Positions 1 through 5,164 of a stretch of 6,505 nucleotides of DNA are shown one piece after another. Under the pieces are notes generated by a model. It was given only the letters and a program-made list of their open reading frames with translations. It searched no databases and had not been told where the DNA came from. A program made the position numbers and the translations under genes. Position 1 is the first letter of the stretch. Each line of letters starts with the position of its first letter. Source of the stretch: Ruminococcaceae bacterium UBA1785 (GTDB lineage Bacteria; Bacillota; Clostridia; Oscillospirales; Acutalibacteraceae); NCBI GenBank assembly GCA_002314555.1, contig DCGF01000048.1, positions 3,930 through 10,434 on the forward strand. Direction: 5' to 3'.

Positions 1-26
1 GCCCCGTAATCCGCTCCATTTTTTTG

Positions 27-62
27 CCCGTTTGCAGACACTTGCAAATGGGTTCTTTTTTT
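27..62 (+). terminator. Rho-independent terminator of an upstream, off-window gene
   Basis: Bases 27-36 pair with 43-52 to give a 10-bp stem (one G-T wobble) closed by a 6-base loop. The run TTCTTTTTTT follows at 53-62. The T-run lies on the plus-strand 3' side only, so it should stop transcription entering from the left. A TAA at 7-9 could be the end of that upstream gene, but too little of it is visible to name. Confidence 0.75.
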
Positions 63-71
63 ATGTATAAT
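42..71 (+). promoter_or_regulatory. Candidate promoter for the MOSC/PH gene pair
   Basis: A perfect -10 hexamer TATAAT lies at 66-71. The best -35 is TTGCAA at 42-47 with an 18-base spacer. The -35 lies inside the 3' arm of the preceding terminator hairpin. Transcription would start near 78, leaving a leader of only about 10 bases that begins at the ribosome binding site. The -10 is strong; the -35 assignment is weaker. Confidence 0.5.
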
Positions 72-86
72 TATCCCGGTGATAAT

Positions 87-506
87 ATGACTATTAAAAC
101 TTTGAGACTCAAAACTGAAAATGGCGAAAAGATTTTTGATAGTTTTGAACTCATAGCTGACCTCGGTGTCAAAGGTGACGTGAAAGCAAAAGGCGGAGAT
201 AGACAAATTCTCATTTCAGACGAAGACTGTTTAAAGGAATACCGTGAAAACAAAAAAGGCCTCTGCGTAAATCGTTTCATGCCAAACATAACAACCACTG
301 GTCTTAACTATTCAAACCTCAAAGAGGGAGATAAACTAGGACTAGGAGAAACCGAAATTGAAATATCAAGCACCTTTAAAAAGTGCTTTCCGGAATGTGA
401 GTTTGTACAGAGTGGCAAAGTTTGCCAAATTAAGAAGGCTTGTGCCTTTGCAAAAATCATAAAAGGTGGAATGATTTCCACAGGAGATGAAATAATTGAA
501 ATCTAA
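87..506 (+). CDS. Small stand-alone MOSC-domain protein
   Basis: This 139-residue protein is almost entirely one MOSC domain, the fold shared with the C-terminus of molybdenum-cofactor sulfurase and with YiiM-type proteins, usually linked to sulfur transfer or pterin-molybdenum cofactor binding. Visible family signatures are GVKGD (27-31), GGDRQ (36-40), the RFMPNIT segment (63-69) that matches the family's 'GeNit' region, LKEGDKLGLG (78-87) and the C-terminal GGMISTGDEI (127-136). Cysteines at 100, 104, 113 and 119 fall where many small clostridial MOSC proteins have conserved cysteines. I chose ATG 87 because GGTGAT (78-83) aligns with the 16S anti-Shine-Dalgarno at normal spacing. The in-frame starts further up (TTG 24, ATG 48, ATG 63) lie in or before the terminator and promoter. 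It overlaps the next gene by 11 bases. No molybdenum-cofactor genes are in view, so its substrate is unknown. Confidence 0.85.
   Translation: MTIKTLRLKTENGEKIFDSFELIADLGVKGDVKAKGGDRQILISDEDCLKEYRENKKGLCVNRFMPNITTTGLNYSNLKEGDKLGLGETEIEISSTFKKCFPECEFVQSGKVCQIKKACAFAKIIKGGMISTGDEIIEI
482..498 (+). promoter_or_regulatory. Ribosome binding site deciding a TTG start for the PH-like gene
   Basis: AGGAG at 482-486 stands 9 bases before TTG 496 and lies inside the end of the MOSC gene. The next in-frame ATG (529) has no comparable purine run upstream. This supports a TTG start and translational coupling to the MOSC gene. Confidence 0.65.
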
Positions 507-1146
507 TGTTAGAGCAAAGCTTGAAACTATGTATATAGATCGAGCTACAAAAAACGTATATGACGCTGAAACTGGCGAGATGAGAAAAGAGATAGACGAA
601 TCCGTAAAGCTCAACTCAGCAACAGTTTGGTCGGGCGAGCCAAATCCTAAATATAAATGGACTAAATACGAGTGGCTCTTCCTCCCTCTCTCTTGGTTTA
701 TTCTCTTTGGCGGAATTTTCTGGATGATAGCCTTAAAAGAAGTGACATATCTCTACATCTTTGCAGTTCTTCTTCTCCTCATTGGTATCTACTGCATCTT
801 CTTTAGAAATCATCATAAGAAGAAAAAACGCATGAAATACTCATATGAGATTACAGAGACAGATATAACTATCATCTTAACAAAGGGCAGGAACGTAAAG
901 GTTCGCCAACTCCCACTTGAAAACTTAAAATATGTTGGCTACTCCCTTAGAAAGAACAGTGTAGGAACTCTCTACTTCAACTTCCCAAACAACTATAAAG
1001 ATCTCTTCACACTTATCTTTGCAAACTCAGGACTTCTTAAGTTTGATGAGCAAATTTTTGCTTTCTTTGAAATCAGCGACGCAGACGACCTCGTCGAACA
1101 ACTTAAAGCTCGCTTTGGCGACACTGTCATTTTTGAGAAATTATAA
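496..1146 (+). CDS. Two-pass membrane protein with bacterial PH-like domain
   Basis: The 216-residue product has a polar N-terminus (1-45), a WSGEPNPK motif (45-52), two hydrophobic helices (about 59-79 and 83-103), a very basic stretch HHKKKKKR (106-113 region) and a C-terminal soluble domain (about 115-205). The WSGxPxP motif before paired helices, followed by a YEIT...I strand and a conserved-looking LRKNSVGTLYF segment (151-161), resembles small bacterial PH (DUF304/bPH2-like) membrane proteins. The basic residues after helix 2 predict both termini in the cytoplasm, with the PH-like domain at the inner membrane face. Their function is not established and I assign none. The gene starts at TTG inside the MOSC gene and ends before a strong terminator, so the two form one short operon. 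If the TTG is not used, ATG 529 would remove 11 residues. The family assignment is from motif resemblance only. Confidence 0.7.
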   Translation: MKSNVRAKLETMYIDRATKNVYDAETGEMRKEIDESVKLNSATVWSGEPNPKYKWTKYEWLFLPLSWFILFGGIFWMIALKEVTYLYIFAVLLLLIGIYCIFFRNHHKKKKRMKYSYEITETDITIILTKGRNVKVRQLPLENLKYVGYSLRKNSVGTLYFNFPNNYKDLFTLIFANSGLLKFDEQIFAFFEISDADDLVEQLKARFGDTVIFEKL

Positions 1147-1153
1147 TAGCATT

Positions 1154-1190
1154 AAAAAAGACCCGGAAAATCCGGGTCATTTATCTTTAT
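1154..1190. terminator. Bidirectional terminator between convergent genes
   Basis: GACCCGGA (1160-1167) pairs with TCCGGGTC (1171-1178), an 8-bp GC-rich stem with a tight AAA loop. AAAAAA at 1154-1159 gives a clean U-run for the minus-strand cyclase transcript. The plus-strand side is followed by the less regular ATTTATCTTTAT. It should therefore stop both transcripts, more efficiently on the minus strand. The rest of 1191-1232 is AT-rich and holds no other clear feature. Confidence 0.85.
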
Positions 1191-1232
1191 ACGCCTATTA
1201 GTATATATAAATACCTTAATACACGTGTACGC

Positions 1233-1829
1233 TTACGCGAAACCTTTGTCATTTTCAAGTAAAACGGCGCGGCAGAATGAGCCCTCGACACCGTCAATTT
1301 TTATAGGAAGAGCGGAGAGGTAATAAGTGCCGTCCTTTTCAACCTTTGAGAGATCTAAGTTCTCAAGTAAAACTATGCCCGCTCCAAGAAGTGCTCTATG
1401 TACTGCAGCCTCATTATTTCCACCGATAGCCACTCTATCATATCCAAGGAGTTCATAGCCGAGGGCCGCTACGTCCTCTGCCGCGCCTCCAAAGAATACG
1501 TTATCAGGCTGTGTTCTCAAAATAACTTTCTTTATATATTTTGGAAAATATCTCTCAACAACTTCACCTGTTATAGGTCCAGAGGGAAGTGTAACTATAG
1601 CGACATTACCCATAAATTTATCGAGTGGGATGTCGTTAATATTCTCAGCGTTGTCAAAGAAATGAGTTGGAGCATCAACATGAGTTCCTGTGTGAACCGA
1701 TGCATAGAGAGCCGAGAGATTATACTCGTCACCAAACTCAAGACCTTTAATCTTCTGAAGTTTTGGTTCTGGATCTCCAGGATAAACAGGAGTAGTTAAA
1801 AGATCTCTTGAAATATCAATAATAATCAT
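1233..1829 (-). CDS. Cyclase-family (KynB-like) metal-dependent hydrolase
   Basis: The 198-residue protein belongs to the cyclase family (PF04199) that includes kynurenine formamidase KynB and related amidohydrolases. The diagnostic metal motif HTGTHVDAPTHF is at 46-57, giving probable ligands His46, His50 and Asp52 and a catalytic or ligand His56. A second half-site, His144 and Glu156, has the same 12-residue spacing as the KynB metal residues His160 and Glu172. The N-terminal DISRDL and YPGDPEP (16-22) are also typical. The usual substrate-loop motif near 'GxDxxS' is replaced by VAIGGNNEA (133-141) and looks shortened, so the substrate may differ from formylkynurenine. No tryptophan-degradation genes are nearby. 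The ATG at 1829 follows AGGAGG (1844-1849) at a rather long 14-base spacing, with no better start in frame. It is divergent from lexA and ends at a bidirectional terminator. Confidence 0.85.
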   Translation of the reverse strand: MIIIDISRDLLTTPVYPGDPEPKLQKIKGLEFGDEYNLSALYASVHTGTHVDAPTHFFDNAENINDIPLDKFMGNVAIVTLPSGPITGEVVERYFPKYIKKVILRTQPDNVFFGGAAEDVAALGYELLGYDRVAIGGNNEAAVHRALLGAGIVLLENLDLSKVEKDGTYYLSALPIKIDGVEGSFCRAVLLENDKGFA

Positions 1830-1881
1830 AAGCTTCTTTAGAACCTCCTAAAATAAGTTCCAAATCTTTACTAACAAAACC

Positions 1882-1910
1882 ATTTTACCATACGAATAAA
1901 TCTCTGTCTA
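1882..1910 (-). promoter_or_regulatory. Promoter of the cyclase gene
   Basis: Read on the minus strand, TAGACA (1905-1910) and TAAAAT (1882-1887) are separated by exactly 17 bases, and TGG directly before the -10 gives an extended -10 element. Each hexamer matches the housekeeping consensus at five of six positions. The start point would be near 1875, leaving a leader of about 45 bases. Confidence 0.7.
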
Positions 1911-1931
1911 AATAATTTTTCAAACAAAAGT

Positions 1932-1960
1932 TTGCATTCACCGAACAGATGTGCTATACT
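1932..1960 (+). promoter_or_regulatory. lexA: lexA promoter with extended -10
   Basis: The -10 TATACT (1955-1960) is preceded by TGC, an extended -10 motif. The -35 is weak: TTGCAT at 1932-1937 (17-base spacer) or TTTGCA at 1931-1936 (18). Transcription should begin near 1967, inside the second LexA box. A weak -35 with a good extended -10 fits a repressible promoter. Confidence 0.75.
1942..1955 (+). promoter_or_regulatory. LexA operator (SOS box 1)
   Basis: The site CGAACAGATGTGCT matches the Gram-positive SOS box consensus CGAACRNRYGTTCG at 12 of 14 positions. It fills the promoter spacer and touches the first base of the -10, so a bound LexA dimer would block RNA polymerase. Confidence 0.8.
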
Positions 1961-1965
1961 CTAGT

Positions 1966-1979
1966 TGAACATTTGTGCA
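1966..1979 (+). promoter_or_regulatory. LexA operator (SOS box 2)
   Basis: The core GAACATTTGTGC (1967-1978) repeats the box 1 core pattern GAAC-N3-TGTGC exactly 24 bases downstream, on the same face of the helix to within about a quarter turn. It covers the expected transcription start. It is a weaker match to the published consensus than box 1, but the shared core supports it. Confidence 0.65.
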
Positions 1980-2004
1980 TTTTGGAAAGAAAGGAGTCTC
2001 TTTT

Positions 2005-2610
2005 ATGGAACTTGAAAACCTAAATAGCACTCAAAAGAAAATCTATGAATACTTACTTGATCGCTCTAGAAAGACCGCTGTTCCAGCATCCGTTCGTGAG
2101 ATTGGCGCTGCTGTAGGTCTCTCTTCTACCTCTAGCGTACAGGCTAACTTAAATGCACTTGAGGAAGCTGGTTATATCACTCGTGACCCTCTTCTTAAGC
2201 GCTCTATCCGCCTTAATGTACAGGATGAAGCTAAAAACTTCCTTGAAGTTCCTCTTCTCGGAACAGTAGCAGCTGGTGCTCCTATTTTAGCAGCAGAGCA
2301 GATTGAAAGTTACATTCCTTTTGGCGGTCCTTTCTCATCAGATAAAGACCTCTTTGCTTTAAAAGTAAAAGGTGAATCTATGATTAACGCCGGCATCCTT
2401 GAAGGTGACGTAATCATCGTTGAAAAAACACCTACCGCTCGAAATGGTGAGATGGTTGTCGCTTTGATTGATGACGAAGCTACAGTAAAAACTTTCTATA
2501 AAGAGAAAGATCACTTCAGACTTCAGCCAGAAAATGATTACATGGACCCTATCATCTGTGATGAACTTGTAATCCTTGGTAAAGTAGTCGGCCTCATGAG
2601 ATATTATTAA
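2005..2610 (+). CDS. lexA: LexA repressor, SOS response regulator
   Basis: The 201-residue protein has an N-terminal winged helix-turn-helix (VREIGAAVGLSS, 30-41, with recognition helix to about 55) and a C-terminal S24-type self-cleavage domain. The scissile bond is Ala90-Gly91 in VAAGAP. The catalytic dyad is Ser125 (GESM) and Lys162 (ATVK). All three sit exactly six residues later than in E. coli LexA (84-85, 119, 156), so the mechanism should be intact: RecA filaments on single-stranded DNA trigger autocleavage and derepress DNA-repair genes. ATG 2005 is chosen because AAGGAG (1991-1996) precedes it by 8 bases. An in-frame GTG at 1975 lies within SOS box 2 and has no ribosome binding site. 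The gene is monocistronic, with two LexA boxes in its promoter and its own terminator, so negative autoregulation is expected. Confidence 0.97.
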   Translation: MELENLNSTQKKIYEYLLDRSRKTAVPASVREIGAAVGLSSTSSVQANLNALEEAGYITRDPLLKRSIRLNVQDEAKNFLEVPLLGTVAAGAPILAAEQIESYIPFGGPFSSDKDLFALKVKGESMINAGILEGDVIIVEKTPTARNGEMVVALIDDEATVKTFYKEKDHFRLQPENDYMDPIICDELVILGKVVGLMRYY

Positions 2611-2623
2611 TAGGCATAAGAAA

Positions 2624-2651
2624 AGCCCCGGTTTTCCGGGGCTCTTTTTTT
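2624..2651. terminator. Bidirectional terminator between lexA and the cysK-like gene
   Basis: AGCCCCGG (2624-2631) pairs with CCGGGGCT (2636-2643) around a TTTT loop, followed by CTTTTTTT (2644-2651). This is a textbook terminator for lexA. On the minus strand the stem is followed by TTTTCTT, so it probably also ends the cysteine-synthase transcript. The minus-strand stop codon (2650-2652) overlaps the lexA T-run. Confidence 0.9.
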
Positions 2652-3585
2652 ATTCATCATAGAAAAGTGGGGTTGAGAAATATCTCTCTGCTGTGTCTGG
2701 AAGTACTGTAACTACAGTCTTTCCAGGACCAAGCTTCTTTGCGAGCTGTAAAGCTGCTGCCACATTTGTACCAGAACTGATACCACAGAGAAGACCTTCG
2801 TATCTTGCGAGATTTCTAGCTGTTTCCAAAGCCTCTTCATCAGATACGATGTATATATCGCTGTAAATATTCTGATTTAAAATCTCTGGAATAACTCCGT
2901 CTCCTATACCCATCTGAACGTGAGTCTTAACTGTACCACCAGCAAGGATAGCTGCGTTCTGTGGCTCTACTGCCCAAATAGTGATATCTGGGTACTGAGC
3001 TTTCAATACTTCGCCAACACCGGTAATCGTACCACCTGTTCCAATACCTGAGCAGAAACCGTCGATTGGTCCTGCTACCTGCTCCATAATTTCAAGAGCA
3101 GTGTGGCGCTTATGAACGCCTACATTATTAGGATTTTCAAACTGCTGAGGAATGAAAACATTTGGGTTCTCTTCTCTTAGTTTATATGCAGTCTGAATAC
3201 ACTCATCAATACATTTGCCTATATCACCAGCATCATGAACGAGCATGATCTCTGCACCATAATGGTGACAGATTTTTCTACGTTCCTCAGATACTGAATC
3301 AGGCATAATGATTATGGTTTTATATCCCTTAACCGCACCAACAAGAGCAAGGCCGATACCCTGGTTACCACTTGTAGGTTCTACGATTACTGAATCCTTA
3401 CTTAGAATTCCCTCTTTTTCAGCAGCAAGAATCATTTCAAGCGCTGTACGAGTCTTTATTGAGCCACCAACATTAAGACCTTCAAACTTTACAAGAACTT
3501 CAGCAGAATCTTTGCCAACCATTCTGTCTGATAATCTAATCATTGGTGTTGAGCCTATAGCTTCAAGTACGTTATTGCAAATCAT
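2650..3585 (-). CDS. cysK: Cysteine synthase family enzyme (O-acetylserine sulfhydrylase-like, PLP-dependent)
   Basis: The 311-residue product is a fold-type II PLP enzyme of the CysK/CysM/CBS family, which normally makes cysteine from O-acetylserine and sulfide in the cytoplasm. The PLP lysine is Lys44 in GGSIKTR (40-46). The substrate loop is TSGNQG (71-76), the phosphate-binding loop is GTGGT (182-186) and GISSG (268-272) plus LPDTAERYFST (295-305) complete the site. Length is normal. Two loops depart from the classical forms: SIKTR instead of SVKDR/SVKCR, and TSGNQG instead of TSGNTG. I recall similar variants in clostridial homologues, so the enzyme is probably active, but another sulfur or amine nucleophile is possible. 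The ATG shares its A with the glyS stop codon (TAATG), and GAAGG at 3596-3600 acts as a ribosome binding site inside glyS. Expression is expected from the glyS promoter by coupling. The symbol is by family, not by proof of substrate. Confidence 0.85.
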   Translation of the reverse strand: MICNNVLEAIGSTPMIRLSDRMVGKDSAEVLVKFEGLNVGGSIKTRTALEMILAAEKEGILSKDSVIVEPTSGNQGIGLALVGAVKGYKTIIIMPDSVSEERRKICHHYGAEIMLVHDAGDIGKCIDECIQTAYKLREENPNVFIPQQFENPNNVGVHKRHTALEIMEQVAGPIDGFCSGIGTGGTITGVGEVLKAQYPDITIWAVEPQNAAILAGGTVKTHVQMGIGDGVIPEILNQNIYSDIYIVSDEEALETARNLARYEGLLCGISSGTNVAAALQLAKKLGPGKTVVTVLPDTAERYFSTPLFYDE

Positions 3586-5000
3586 TAAAACTTAACCTTC
3601 TCTGCAATGTAAGATTTGAGTTCTGAGATTGGAACACGAACCTGCTCCATTGTATCTCTATCACGAACTGTAACTGCGTTATCTGCTTCCTTCTCATCGT
3701 CGCCAACAGTCTCAAAGTCAACTGTTACGCAGAAAGGAGTACCAATTTCGTCTTCACGACGATAACGCTTACCGATAGAACCAGCATCATCATAATCTAC
3801 AACGAAATCTTTTGCGAGGTCATTATAGATTTCCATAGCCTTATCAGAGAGTTTCTTTGAAAGTGGAAGAACTGCAACTTTGAAAGGCGCAATTGTTGGA
3901 TGGAAGTGCATAACTACACGAGTGTCGTTCTTCTCTGCATCGATAACTTCCTCATCATATGCTTCAACGAGGAGTGAGAGGAAGAGACGCTCAACACCGA
4001 GTGAAGGCTCGATAACATAAGGAACATAATGCTCGTTTGTCTCTGGGTCAAAGTATGAGAGATCCTTACCAGACTCATTGATGTGCTGAGTAAGGTCATA
4101 GTCTGTTCTGTCAGCAACACCCCAAAGCTCACCCCAACCAAATGGGAAGAGATATTCAAAGTCTGTTGTTGCTTTAGAGTAGAAGCAGAGCTCCTCTGGG
4201 TCGTGGTCACGAAGTCTAAGGTTTTCAGGCTTCATGTTAAGGCTGTAGAGCCAGTCACGACAGAAACCACGCCAGTAGTCAAACCACTCAAGGTCTGTGC
4301 CTGGCTTACAGAAGAACTCAAGTTCCATCTGCTCAAATTCACGAACACGGAAGATGAAGTTACCTGGTGTGATCTCGTTACGGAAAGATTTACCGATTTG
4401 AGCAATACCGAAAGGTACTTTACGTCTTGTTGTTCTCTGAACGTTTGCAAAGTTTACAAAAATACCCTGTGCTGTCTCAGGACGAAGATAGATTTCAGCT
4501 TTTGAATCCTCTGTTACACCCTGGAAAGTCTTAAACATGAGGTTGAACTTTCTGATGTCTGTAAAATCATGAGCACCACAATCAGGACATGCAATACCAT
4601 GATCCTTGATATATGTCATAAGTTCTTCATCTGACATACCAGCTGGGTTATCTGAAAGGCCGTTTTCTGCAACATATTCTTCAATAAGTTTGTCAGCTCT
4701 GTGTCTTGTATGACACTGTTTGCAGTCCATCAAAGGATCTGAGAATCCACCGAGATGACCTGAAGCCACCCATGTCTGTGGGTTCATGAGGATAGCTGCA
4801 TCAAGACCTACATTGTACTGATTTTCTTGAATGAATTTCTTTCTCCAAGCGTCTTTGATATTCTGCTTCATCTCAACGCCTAAAGGACCGTAATCCCATG
4901 TGTTTGCAAGTCCGCCGTAAATTTCAGAACCGGCATATACGAAACCACGGTTCTTACAGAGGGCCACGATTTTTTCCATTGTTTTTTCTTGGTTGTTCAT
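3585..5000 (-). CDS. glyS: Glycyl-tRNA synthetase, single-chain homodimeric type
   Basis: The 471-residue class II enzyme charges tRNA-Gly with glycine in the cytoplasm. It is the alpha2 (eukaryote-like) type, not the two-subunit GlyQ/GlyS form of E. coli. The N-terminus has the typical RGFVYAGSEIYGG (18-30) and WDYGPLG (35-41). Paired cysteines C93/C96 and C138/C141 look like a zinc site in the insertion domain. YLRPETAQGIF (171-181) and motif 2 (FRNEITPGNFIFRVREFEQ, 206-224) bind ATP and the acceptor end, and motif 3 is EPSLGVERL (331-339). The anticodon-binding domain runs from about 372 to the end. Length is normal for the family. ATG 5000 has AAGGAG (5008-5013) 7 bases upstream. The gene is divergent from mnmE, and it heads a two-gene unit with the cysteine-synthase gene. 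No T-box is present in its short leader. Confidence 0.97.
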   Translation of the reverse strand: MNNQEKTMEKIVALCKNRGFVYAGSEIYGGLANTWDYGPLGVEMKQNIKDAWRKKFIQENQYNVGLDAAILMNPQTWVASGHLGGFSDPLMDCKQCHTRHRADKLIEEYVAENGLSDNPAGMSDEELMTYIKDHGIACPDCGAHDFTDIRKFNLMFKTFQGVTEDSKAEIYLRPETAQGIFVNFANVQRTTRRKVPFGIAQIGKSFRNEITPGNFIFRVREFEQMELEFFCKPGTDLEWFDYWRGFCRDWLYSLNMKPENLRLRDHDPEELCFYSKATTDFEYLFPFGWGELWGVADRTDYDLTQHINESGKDLSYFDPETNEHYVPYVIEPSLGVERLFLSLLVEAYDEEVIDAEKNDTRVVMHFHPTIAPFKVAVLPLSKKLSDKAMEIYNDLAKDFVVDYDDAGSIGKRYRREDEIGTPFCVTVDFETVGDDEKEADNAVTVRDRDTMEQVRVPISELKSYIAEKVKF

Positions 5001-5015
5001 TTAAAAGCTCCTTCC

Positions 5016-5034
5016 GCGCAAATGGCTTTTGCGC
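5016..5034 (-). promoter_or_regulatory. Hairpin in the glyS 5' leader, next to the ribosome binding site
   Basis: GCGCAAA (5016-5022) and TTTGCGC (5028-5034) form a 7-bp stem with a 5-base loop in the glyS mRNA, ending 1-2 bases before GGAAGGAG. No T-run follows, so it is not a terminator. An alternative pairing is visible: AAAAGC (complement of 5025-5030) can pair with GCUUUU (complement of 5003-5008), which would enclose the ribosome binding site. A regulatory role is only inferred. Confidence 0.4.
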
Positions 5035-5067
5035 AAAGTATTTCTCACTTTTACAGTGATGTAGAAA

Positions 5068-5096
5068 ATATTAATATATTACATTTTAAAAGTCAA
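5068..5096 (-). promoter_or_regulatory. glyS promoter
   Basis: On the minus strand TTGACT (5091-5096, five of six) and TAATAT (5068-5073, four of six) are 17 bases apart within an AT-rich stretch. Transcription would start near 5061, giving a leader of about 60 bases that contains the hairpin. Its -35 abuts the -35 of the opposite promoter. Confidence 0.6.
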
Positions 5097-5125
5097 TTGA
5101 TTTTGGCATCAACATGTGATATTAT
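5097..5125 (+). promoter_or_regulatory. mnmE promoter
   Basis: TTGATT (5097-5102) and TATTAT (5120-5125, five of six) are 17 bases apart, and TGA directly before the -10 makes it an extended -10. The start would be near 5132, leaving about 33 bases before the ATG. Its -35 begins at the base after the glyS -35 ends. Confidence 0.65.
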
Positions 5126-5164
5126 CTTGTGCGTTCAACTAAAACTATAAAAAGGAGAATCTTG

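Noticed and set aside
24..86. Longer MOSC protein starting at TTG 24, ATG 48 or ATG 63
   Set aside because: These codons fall before or inside the terminator hairpin and candidate promoter, have no ribosome binding site, and the added residues do not resemble MOSC N-termini.
87..506. MOSC gene as part of a molybdenum-cofactor biosynthesis cluster
   Set aside because: No moa, moe, mog or mob gene is visible beside it, and its only linked gene encodes a membrane protein of unknown role.
1220..1229. Ten-base palindrome TACACGTGTA between the terminator and the cyclase stop codon
   Set aside because: It is short, isolated, in a convergent intergenic stretch without a promoter, and no second copy was noticed, so chance is the simplest reading.
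1398..1799. Open frame of 133 codons on the plus strand, opposite the cyclase gene
   Set aside because: It mirrors a well-supported conserved gene on the other strand, has no ribosome binding site and its translation resembles no protein family.
1830..1960. LexA control of the divergent cyclase gene
   Set aside because: The nearer SOS box ends more than 30 bases upstream of the cyclase -35, so it would not block that promoter directly; a weak indirect effect cannot be excluded.
1975..2004. GTG 1975 as a longer LexA start
   Set aside because: It lies in SOS box 2 near the transcript start and lacks a ribosome binding site, whereas ATG 2005 has AAGGAG at ideal spacing and yields catalytic positions with a uniform offset from E. 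coli LexA.
4083..4505. Open frame of 140 codons on the plus strand, opposite glyS
   Set aside because: It lies fully within the conserved glyS catalytic region, and its composition is that expected of an antisense shadow.
5001..5164. T-box riboswitch in the glyS leader
   Set aside because: Glycyl-tRNA synthetase genes in Firmicutes often have one, but the leader is only about 60 bases, no conserved T-box core (AGGGTGGNACCGCG) is seen on the minus strand and no terminator lies before the gene.
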